Assembly (NCBI GenBank): GCA_003427395.1
Contig: BFEA01000102.1
Span: 2,822,389-2,886,388, forward strand
From: Chara braunii
Taxonomy: Eukaryota; Streptophyta; Charophyceae; Charales; Characeae
Length of the DNA: 64,000 bases
Reading direction: 5' to 3'
Position numbers and translations under genes: made by a program. Shown piece after piece: positions 55,490 through 64,000 of this stretch (positions are counted from its first letter, which is position 1; every line of letters starts with the position of its first letter). The notes beneath the pieces were generated by a model, which saw nothing but the letters and a program-made list of their open reading frames with translations, searched no databases and had not been told where the DNA came from.

Positions 55490-58400
55490 TGATTGGTTGC
55501 CATTACCACTTACAGGTTGTCACCTTACGGCTGAGATACCGATCAGACTTTAACTACTCACTGATTAATCTTTGCTTGAATGGTGATTGGATATTAACAG
55601 AACCGCGATCAGACGCTGGCCGTATATAGATCAGACAAACAAATCGGCTTCGGGAGGGTATAGTTTTATGACTGATTCCCAGGTGATCCCTACTTCCCCT
55701 TTGTTCGGCCTACGTCTTCAGCGAGTGAATTTGTACTGTGTAGCTTCCCGTCCGACTCATGAAGATAAACCGTATACTTGATGATATTTTATTCACCCAC
55801 CATTTTCAATGCTTGCTCTCTCATTACTTTAACTAGGGTCTGATCTAGTCTTCACCCACCTGCTCGCGGGGTCACCTTTTTATATTCGGCTCATGCTCTT
55901 CGCATAAGCTGGCTCACCCTGAGACTGGTAGGTAGTGCAGACTCGAAGACTGCCTTTAATCATAGGCTCCATTCACCGAGGGCACATACATTTAAAAGGG
56001 GTAAGAATGCCTTCGTCGATTTGTAGTCCAATAGTCTGTCCCTCCCTTCATGATAAAATAATTTTGTTATAAGAGCTCGAGACTGTGCACGAAACCGAGT
56101 ATCACTGAAAACATTCAAGTATTTCGTACTACTGAGAGAACGTGACCTCACGAATACTCGTGCACAACAGTGTTTATCTGGGCATTCAACTCACTGATGG
56201 GAGCCAGACTTCTGAGAATCAACCAATAAAGTATTATCGCCCTTTTACTCTTTGCATGCAAAATTTCAACTACCCAGACACATCGAAGTTGCGATAGCAT
56301 TAAAAGATTATCGACTCTGTCTCTCGGCCTAATCAGCTTTCTTAGTACGAAACTCAGTAATCCGTGGCCTTAGTTCATTCGTCACTCAAATGGTGTTCCG
56401 CACGTAAAAGCGAGGTGACGTGCAAACGAACACAGTCTCAGTTCCGAACAGACTCAGGACATCGCAACTCTCAGCGCAAAAGCTCGAGCTAGTCCTCCAC
56501 CTCTGCATAACCAAAATTTAAATAACCAAGCATATATGTATATATATGATAGTTTACGACAATTTTAAATAATCCAACCCTTTTTAATGCAATCATCGAA
56601 GACCATATTCCCACTTAATCAGCGCTCACAGGAAGGGAGGGTATCTTCCATACTCAGAACTTCGCATATCACACTGGACAAGATGGAGGTCAAGCATTGG
56701 TCTGATCATCGTATAAGAAGGCAGAGACTCGCTAAACACCCCCCCCCCTGGTTTACCACAAGAGAATTAACCACTGCCTGCAGAGAGTATGACTAAAGGT
56801 CTCACTTAACAAGACCTCCCATCGAGACTGGTCTGGAATGAACAAATGTCGAGGTTAGTTCCCGTCAATCAAGAATTTGACAAGTAAATAAGCGACTTTT
56901 CTGAGTACTGCGTACTTCCATCCCATCAAGCCACGATAAACATTTCCGGTATCTCTTAAGTTTGGGAACTTTTGCCCCTTGTAGAGGAAGTGGACTCTGT
57001 CTGACAGGCCGGAGCTCGCCAGACGAGTACTGTGAATTCAGTGCTCATTGAGAAGCTCGCCAGAGCCAGTTGGCAGCTTCCAAGCAAAAGAAGTAACAAC
57101 GACTCGTAATTACTCTGATCATCCAAACACATTACAAACGTAAGATTTGGGGAGGCTAAACGAGAGTTCAGGAAGGAAACTTCACCCACGTACATGCTCA
57201 ATATAGTTCGAAAACGGAATCTCAAGGTCATCGGCCCCCTAAACGTGCCAGTAGGTCAGGGCTTATACCAGGTGGGAGTGGCTGCCTACGAAGCACGAGT
57301 CTTAGACGATTTTTTCTATAGGTATGATCGACCATTCCTACGTGGAGATTACTCAACTGGCCATTCACTATTAACTGACAGTTTATCAGGCGGATCGAAG
57401 ACGCTCATTCTACCAAGCGATACATTATCAAGTGAGAGGCGTTATCACGCCTGAAGCGACTGCCCTCCCACAATGCTCGCTACTTTAAATAGGCAACCAA
57501 AAATACCCTGAACTACGCCAAAACGACGTCTGCAGAAGAGTTACGAGGTCTTCGCTGCCATAGTGGAACCCACACAAAACAGACTGAGTCTCATTCGCCC
57601 CGGGGTTTACCTTACGATTTTGACCCTTCCTTCATTAATCACTCTTGCAACTATATCGCGTGGTTCCTTTAACGCAAGATCCTCTTTAATAATTTTGTAG
57701 GCCGACAATTAACAATCGCGAGGCTGTACCCTGAGTAGCGAAGGCACGAAAAGTAGCGCCAGGGAGTGAGCCAAAAAATGAATTGAGTAGTAAACCAAGA
57801 GGCCCTCAGTTCCCGTAGGTCAGCCGAGGATGAGCACCAAGGTTGATGACGTCAACCGCCTAGTTATGCAACGGCCACTCCGTAGAGACCTTCCATACAC
57901 TGATCATCATGACACACGAAGAAGAAAACAGTAGCCTCAGGTCTTGTTTTCACCGCTTAGTGCTCGTCTCACGCACTCAGCACCACCCCAATAGAGTCAG
58001 CATGGCGTGCAAAAACTTCCCTCCTTTTCACTATTATTGGTTTAGCAATTGCCATTCGACCCACTAAAACTTAAGAAGAGTGACTGCATCAGCCGCTCCT
58101 CAAATACGTAGCTCAACCCCAGTGGCTAATCCCATCTTTCGTCATAGACCTGACTCACACGACGCACTCGGGCAGCCAACTGAAGATTAAAGATGATGGT
58201 GAGAGTCCACGATTAGACAGGAAATATAGCTCACACACTCGCACTCCGTGCTTCAGAGAAATGACCCTGAATACGTACCCCCGTTGACACGCGCATTAAC
58301 CTTCTTAGCAGGTACACTGCATGAACTCATACTGAACAGTTGATGCCAACGTACCGAGTGAGCATGCCGCTCCTAAACACGCCGGCCTCGCCTCTCTTTT

Positions 58401-58790
58401 TCTCACGTCTGTCTTCGCACTATAAGCATACACTTTACAGTCGCGACACGTCTTCTAAATACAGATAGCCAAGTAAAGAAGAAGACAACAAGAAACCCAT
58501 GTGCATGGTGAAGTTGACCACTCCGAGACGCTAGAACGACGCATACAGCAGCGCTCAAAAGCCTAGCCAGGTCCGCCATGCACTTCTGTCTCACTCGTTG
58601 TCCTGACCAGGGCGCACGTGTTTTCTTTCTGCTCATTCAGAGCGGTTACCACAACGGACATTACTCACTACTCAAGAGATCTGGCTGACGTTAATGGATA
58701 TTCTCTCGATCACCCCCGCTCCCCTCTCTCTCATCTTTACCGCTTGTCTGAGCACAGAGAGGATCGACATCACCCGCTTGCGACAAACGC
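55490..58790. other. middle of the solo LTR, no ORF supported
   Basis: This interval corresponds to about 18.0-21.4 kb of LTR1 but I cannot align it by eye. Short ORFs (for example 56956-57231 minus) have no counterpart in the other LTRs, so I do not call them. Confidence 0.4.
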
Positions 58791-58796
58791 ATGAGT

Positions 58797-58872
58797 TGAC
58801 GTCAGCATCTCAGGTACACGCACCGCACATGTCCTCTGTTTTCATATGCGCCCCGAAGCCCAGTTGACGTCA
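58797..58872. promoter_or_regulatory. pair of TGACGTCA palindromes in the solo LTR
   Basis: TGACGTCA at 58797-58804 and 58865-58872, both as GTTGACGTCAG, about 200-280 bp downstream of ORF-A on the minus strand. Shared position and sequence with LTR2 (40339, 40456). Confidence 0.4.
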
Positions 58873-59076
58873 GTCTCCTATACACACACACACCTCACAC
58901 CCCCTCTCATCTGTGCACCGACTCTCTCTTTTTCACGCGCCGCCCGTGCCACGCAACTCTCTCCACTTGTCTCTAAGAGTAGCACGTGTTGACCGACTCC
59001 GGACGATGCCCCCTCACACGCGTCCTTTCCCCCTGTTCTGTCTCTTTCCCGCCCCGCGGCCTCTGGGCGTCACTTG

Positions 59077-59538
59077 TCAAGAGTTGACCTTAGGTCCCTC
59101 TTCAACTGTCTTCGCGGCCCGATGATGCCTCTGGATCTCGCCTGGTCTATTCCAGGACCTGAGATCTGTCTCTCGGTCTCCCGCTTCACTTATTTCACTC
59201 TCACCGCCTGAGTCCCTGTCCACGTGGGCCTGTTCCAGGTCTGCTGTGTCCATTGAGGTCTCGGTCTCATGATACGAGACCGTTACCTGCAACCTTTCAG
59301 TCACTCCGTCCCTCCTGCAACGCCTCTCCGCACGGTCTTTTGCCTCCGTGATCGCATCCCGCAGTTTTCCATCCGTCAGCATCTCCGCCTCTTTTGCCCC
59401 TTCCACGTTAATCTTCATCTTCACTTCATCTCCCCCATCGTAGTTGAGCATGACCGTGATCCAGGGCCCTTCCCCAGACATGGGTCTCCACCGGGCCTGG
59501 TGGTACCCGTATCCGGGCCTATACCCATGCAACGCCAT
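59077..59538 (-). CDS. LTR-encoded ORF-A, solo LTR copy
   Basis: 153 residues from ATG at 59538. The first 132 match LTR1 ORF-A at about 80% by eye (MALHGYRPGYGYHQARW, GEGPWITVMLNY, MKINVEGAKEAEM, AKDRAERRCRR, VTVSYHETETSMDTADLEQA, DRDSGGESEISEAGDRETDL), with mostly conservative changes. The tail after NRPG is unrelated, as expected if coding stops or a splice site lies there. Predicted features by inspection: a short N-terminal aromatic/basic part, strand, charged helix, strand, acidic tail. No known domain. Confidence 0.65.
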   Translation of the reverse strand: MALHGYRPGYGYHQARWRPMSGEGPWITVMLNYDGGDEVKMKINVEGAKEAEMLTDGKLRDAITEAKDRAERRCRRDGVTERLQVTVSYHETETSMDTADLEQAHVDRDSGGESEISEAGDRETDLRSWNRPGEIQRHHRAAKTVEEGPKVNS

Positions 59539-59736
59539 AGCTAGGCTAAGTCCGATAAACAGCGCACCGGCCCCGTCTACTGACCCGAATGACCAGTACC
59601 CACTACTGGGTACACAGACAGGGCCTTCAGATGGGTTTACACGTCCACCTCACCACTCCGTTCCCCCTTCATCGACTAGGCCGCAGTCGCATAGCGAGAC
59701 CGTCTGATCTCTCGCCGTATGAGACAGTCCTCCCTT

Positions 59737-59744
59737 CTTTATAG
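59737..59744 (-). promoter_or_regulatory. TATA box of the solo LTR
   Basis: CTATAAAG on the minus strand, about 200 bp upstream of the ORF-A start. It is followed by GAAGGGAGGACTG, similar to GAAGAAAAAGGGACTG at the same place in LTR1. Confidence 0.55.
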
Positions 59745-60439
59745 GATCGCTGTCTATCGCATTTCCAAACTCAGCATGGATAGCCCCGTTATTTTCTTGT
59801 CGATCTGTGTTTTTATTTCGACCAAAATTTTTATTTATCAAGTTAGGTGAAACAAAAATTAAAATGACAGTGACAATAAAATTAAGCGAATTAAACGAGA
59901 CAAGGAAAATAAAATTAAAACGAGAGGCATAACGCCAACGGTCAAATCTTCTACCCCTCACCCCTTTGCTAAGAAATGACCTGCAGACGCCACGCTGAGG
60001 TCCCATAACGGAATACTAAGAGTTACATTTCCCCCTTTAAAGCGCAGCACAGGCTAATCTTCATCGGGTGCCCGTGTCTGATGGCAAGGAGGGGGCTTAT
60101 GACCTCCTGTAGGGGGTGATGGGCTCCCTACAGATGCAGCCGCGGGTCGCCCCTCTTTTGGGGCTCTACTGCACGGCGCCAGGTCGGAGCTCACCCACAG
60201 ACAAAACACACAAGGTCGGCCTCCTTAGGCCGCGGACCGCTGACTTGAATTTCAAACCGTTCAACATAAAAATTCCCATAAGAAACGAAAGTTGAAAAAC
60301 CATTTCATAAAAACAAAATCCTTCATATTTATAAATTATCATTCCAATGTTTGTCCAATTCTCAAATTTTCAATTTAATTTGATAAGTTCCTGTCTAAAT
60401 ATGAGTTTTTCCTTCCAACTACATCTATTTGTTCAAGAT

Positions 60440-60610
60440 GGCATGAAAGTCTGAACGAGTTTATGAAATGTTTTAATTAGACTTTCATTCCACTACAACA
60501 AATATCGTTTAATTTAGATTGGATTAACCTATTTATGACTGGAAATCCTTACTTAGAATGACATTCCAATTAAAATATTTCATGAACTCATTCAGACTTT
60601 CATTCCCTCT
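60440..60610. mobile_element. inverted-repeat (MITE-like) insertion in the solo LTR
   Basis: ATGAAAGTCTGAACGAGTTT at 60444 and the reverse complement at about 60585-60604 (AACTCATTCAGACTTTCATT) form arms of about 50 bp. This AT-rich block is absent from LTR1 and LTR2. No target duplication was identified. Confidence 0.5.
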
Positions 60611-60843
60611 CTAGCATGCAGTTCAAATAAGAAGGGATACCCCATTCTTGGAAGGAAAGTTTTCAAGTAAGACAAAAAATTTTAAAATTTGAATGACATT
60701 TTTTAAGATGGAATGAAACATTGGAATTTAGAATGTAATTTTACTCTAGAATGATTATTTAATTCTGGGAAATTTTTCTGTTGTTGGCTTTCCCGCGAAA
60801 GGACAGGCCAACAGGTAAAAAATCAAAAGTAGAAAAATTAAGC

Positions 60844-60955
<112 letters not shown>

Positions 60956-62048
60956 GTGAAACAAGAATGAAAAAAACTATGATAAAATTTCGGATATCCG
61001 ACAGACCAATTTTATCCGGAATTTTCAATTCGGATGAATTTTCCGGATTAATTCCGGATATGGAAAATCCGGCCCTGCGCAAAATATTCTTTTTTACCAA
61101 AAAATAAAAAATTCAAAAAAATCTGGAAAAAACGTATGTTGTTCAGATGAATGATACGAACAACATTTGGTTTGAGGTCATCTTTGATATCTCAACAAAT
61201 ATAAAGATAAAAAATAAAATAGGAGAATAAAATAATATTAAAATAAAAAATTATAGAATGAATTAAGCATCCCCCCTCTAAACCCCTTTATTCCCTATCT
61301 TACCCCTTTTGAACCCTTCAATGCCCTATCAAGCTTTTCATGAAATAGGAATGTAGTTCTACTGTATTTTGCATGCGCAATATCATTTTTTATTTTTTAT
61401 TTTTTTTTTTGGCCTTTTTTTTAATCATCCGGATTTCCGGATGATCCTACCCCCCCATCATCCGGCCAGATACCCAATTTATCATAGGGAAAAAAATAGA
61501 AAACATAAAGTCACAGCGGCCCAAAGCCACTAGATTTCCCCCGAACTAAAACAAATTCATACTTGATGTTTTTATTATTTTTCTTTTCTTTCTTTCTTTT
61601 CTTTTCTCTTTTGACAGTGACTTCCGCCTAGTGCATCTAACCTATAACTCAACAGAAGGTCACTCGGCGCGCAGTAGAAAAGACAGAGCCAGTCTTCCCA
61701 CTTCCTCGTCCCAGGGCGAACCCGGTGGCTACCACGACCACAGGCCGGTTGTGCTCTGCTGTACAGCAGGGCACCGAGCCTGCGTGGACCAATGAAAGTC
61801 TTGTGGCCCCCCCCTTTTGTTGAGGGCTACGCCACCGGGACATGTCCACGCCGAGAAACGATCCAGGTACCAGAGCAGGAAACTGGTACTATGCAGGAAC
61901 TTGGCACACAGGAGGGTCGGGACACCGTGCCCTCCAACAACGGGCGCATCGCCTGCGGACGCACGGACAGGGCGACCAACGTAGGAGCAGAGGCAACATC
62001 AGAACTTGTTCCTGATGGCTTTGACAATCTCCACTAATGTAGTGCACA

Positions 62049-63122
62049 TCAACCTGTTCGCCTCGTTGGGTGCCTCGTAGTGCTGCCGTTGGGCATCAAC
62101 CTCACGCTCGATAATGTCGCACTGCTGCTCCAGAATGGAATATTGTCGCTTGTTGGACCCTTCGTGTCAGTCATCAATGCGTCGTGCTTGTCCATGATTT
62201 CAACAATGGCCTCAAATGTTTGCTGGCGCATGTTCTTTCTCTTGCAGTCCCCTCCCGTGCTACCTGCACTGAAGTTGGACTCCCGCGCCGACCCTCCATC
62301 GTCATCGTTCCCATCATCCCCGTCACCCCTAGCGGCGGATTCTCCAGCAACGGATGGGGAACGTGGCATCTGCACTCCTCCACGGGCGCTTGTGTCAGCG
62401 ACATTGTCCGGGCAAATGGTCTTGTTGCCCTTCGACATGGCGTCTATCTCATCGTACACACGTTCCTCCATTCTGAAGTTGAAGCCTTTTTCCATTCTCA
62501 ATGCAGGTGTGAGGTTGAAGAAGTTCTTCCCCCCGGAGATGTTCTGATACCATTGCACTTTCTTGCACTGCTGGAAGAGGTTGTCCCACTTCTTGCTGAT
62601 GTCGTCAGTCGTCCTGTCCACCCCCACCGCCAACAAATGCTTTTGAAGGTCCTGCAATTTCCATTCCCTTTGGCGCATTCGTCCGTAGTTGAGCGGAATG
62701 CCCTCGAGATGAGTTTGTTGATCCCTCTTCGCCCGGGCGAGCTTCAACATCTCCTCAACACTCCATGACGGATGTTTCCCAGCCTTCTCGCCGGATGGAC
62801 CCTTCGAGCCGCGACCACCACGGGAAACAACCTTCTCTTGACGCACGCCTCCACCTCTTTCTTTGCCACGCACAGGCAAAGTTCGAATCTTTATGTCGTC
62901 CGCATCTTCTGCCTCGTCTTCGCAAATTACATCTATAGATTCGTAATCGCTCGCCCGTTGGGAGTCTTCTGCATTCAGTTCTCCACTCGCCACACGCATC
63001 TTGGACACCCCATTTGTTATGTTCTCCGCGGCCATTTGACGCATGTCTCGCCGAAATAACTCCCACGCTTGTCCACCAACTTCCTCCGATTTGGCAATGC
63101 TTGTGTTCACCGTCGGTTGCAC
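62049..63122 (-). CDS. Myb/SANT-like (trihelix-type) DNA-binding protein, partial
   Basis: 357 codons open; the first codon is GTG, so the true start lies upstream. Residues about 117-230 form a Myb/SANT-like domain: HPSWSVEEMLKLARAKRDQQ, YGRMRQREWKLQDLQKHL, DDISKKWDNLFQQCKKVQWY, GKNFFNLTP and GFNFRMEERVYDEIDAM, with the spaced Trp residues of such domains. The N-terminal 110 residues are acidic then Gly/Arg/Lys-rich; residues 262-285 are Asp/Gly-rich; 297-320 form a final helix (RKNMRQQTFEAIVEIMDKHD). Plants have host trihelix factors, but PIF/Harbinger elements also encode a Myb-like partner, and a PIF relic lies convergently at 50.1-51.2 kb. Nuclear DNA binding is inferred. Its stop lies 110 bp from the solo LTR edge. 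Confidence 0.65.
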   Translation of the reverse strand: MQPTVNTSIAKSEEVGGQAWELFRRDMRQMAAENITNGVSKMRVASGELNAEDSQRASDYESIDVICEDEAEDADDIKIRTLPVRGKERGGGVRQEKVVSRGGRGSKGPSGEKAGKHPSWSVEEMLKLARAKRDQQTHLEGIPLNYGRMRQREWKLQDLQKHLLAVGVDRTTDDISKKWDNLFQQCKKVQWYQNISGGKNFFNLTPALRMEKGFNFRMEERVYDEIDAMSKGNKTICPDNVADTSARGGVQMPRSPSVAGESAARGDGDDGNDDDGGSARESNFSAGSTGGDCKRKNMRQQTFEAIVEIMDKHDALMTDTKGPTSDNIPFWSSSATLSSVRLMPNGSTTRHPTRRTG

Positions 63123-63339
63123 CTATCCTTCGGCGCGGTACACTCAAAGGTGATGCTGAAGGGGGGGGGCAATGACGTGCCAATCATGTCAATGGATGAT
63201 TCCACACCTCGAGAAAACGGAGGTGGTGGACGACACCCATCAGGGCTCGCACCTTGCGGAGGGGACCTTCCACCATGCATACTCGATCTGCCAATGGTCA
63301 CACTAGGCATTGGGTTGAACGTGCGAGTGTGTGTAGCTG

Positions 63340-63831
63340 CTAGACCACTTCGGCTTCACAAACCAAAATCCAAGTCCACAATCTCCGATCACCTCCACCG
63401 ACACCGTCCTCTAGCAGAGTAGAGAACGAATGAGGACTTGTCACGGTCTCCCGTTGTCTACAATGGCTCCCCATCCAGTCCTGCATCGATCCTCTCCCTA
63501 GAGGCAGAGTGCGGGATATATCATCCACCCATTGCTCTTCAGGATGCGGTGGTAATGGCTGCTCGTGAGGCGGGAGATGATTGTACAAAGTCGGGTCATA
63601 CGCACCTGCAAGACGCGCCCCGACCGTCGTTCGCGCAGCGGAGTACTTGACAGCGTGCGCCGGTTGTCTGCTGGATGCTTCACGCATGTCCATCGTCGTC
63701 TTCCTTAAAGTTCGTTGTTTTTGTCCGCCGCGAGGAACCCGCACGATGACGCACACGTGGAACAACATGACAATGAGCAGGAGAAGAGTGGCCAGCAGCA
63801 GCAGTAGGAACCGTCGGAGGATGTCTACCAT
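63340..63831 (-). pseudogene. probable N-terminal part of the Myb-like gene, with a membrane-like helix
   Basis: From ATG at 63831: MVDILRRFLLLLLATLLLLI continues with VMLFHVCVIV, a hydrophobic helix of about 25 residues after a short basic start, then a basic stretch (RVPRGGQKQRTLRKT). Protein-like sequence follows (HPEEQWVDDISRTLPLGRGS). The frame ends at 63340 and open frames continue in other phases (63310-63107: SSMHGGRSPPQGASPDGCRP) up to the Myb-like ORF. Frameshifts or short introns would join them. The leucine codons are low in complexity, so the helix may be chance. Confidence 0.35.
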
Positions 63832-64000
63832 GAATCGCAGCGCATGACGTGTGTAACGGACCCACCAGGTGTGGTGCTCCGCTAGTGACAGAGATGGAGA
63901 TGGACGAAGAAGGGGGAGCAAGATGGCACAACGCAGCTCCCCACGCAAGACTCCAACGCACGTACTCCAAAATGTGCAAGTGAGGAATGACTGAAAACAG

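Overview
The window reads as eukaryotic, repeat-dominated nuclear DNA, with no bacterial-type operons, no rRNA or tRNA genes and no convincing host housekeeping gene. The best guess is a streptophyte (land-plant lineage) green alga such as a charophyte. This rests on a Ty3/gypsy element whose primer-binding site matches plant-type tRNA-Asp, a PIF/Harbinger transposase relic with a Myb/trihelix-like partner, a DUF4283-like zinc-knuckle protein, and very heavy microsatellite content. The organism assignment is inference. All similarities were judged by eye.

Layout. 0-16 kb: a mosaic of hairpin-rich non-coding repeats, including two copies of one dispersed repeat ('family A', 1.65-5.13 kb and 12.0-16.05 kb), microsatellites, a roughly 150-bp satellite around an N gap, hairpin-capped inverted-repeat cassettes, and one broken LINE-ORF1/gag-like gene. 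16.05-42.76 kb: one very large Ty3/gypsy LTR retrotransposon on the minus strand, inserted in the second family-A copy. Its two LTRs are about 7.6 and 8.2 kb. Between them lie PBS, a series of repeated non-gag modules, gag with a zinc knuckle, PR, RT, RNase H, IN, a long spacer with a possible antisense ORF, and a G-rich PPT. 42.76-49.5 kb: the rest of family A, a ten-copy array of covarying hairpins, a palindromic repeat, a third family-A fragment, and another hairpin cassette. 49.6-51.2 kb: an integrase tail of a different gypsy element, then a broken PIF/Harbinger transposase. 53.3-61.9 kb: a third, diverged copy of the giant LTR with no internal region, apparently a solo LTR. 62.0-63.9 kb: a Myb/SANT-like (trihelix) gene on the minus strand, convergent with the PIF relic.

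The most unusual feature is that the giant LTR itself is coding. Three ORFs (called A, B and C here) occur in the same order and strand in the LTR copies. ORF-A and ORF-B of the diverged solo LTR can still be aligned at protein level with the other copies although the DNA between them has lost obvious similarity. A TATA-like box lies about 200 bp upstream of ORF-A in all three copies. ORF-C is related to modules repeated at least three times between the PBS and gag, so the element seems to carry a modular protein array that starts inside its own LTR. I do not recognise the function of these modules.

Caveats: many single-base Ns inside the giant element, and three N blocks, suggest an assembly collapsed from several copies. 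Some frameshifts and stops may therefore be artefacts.
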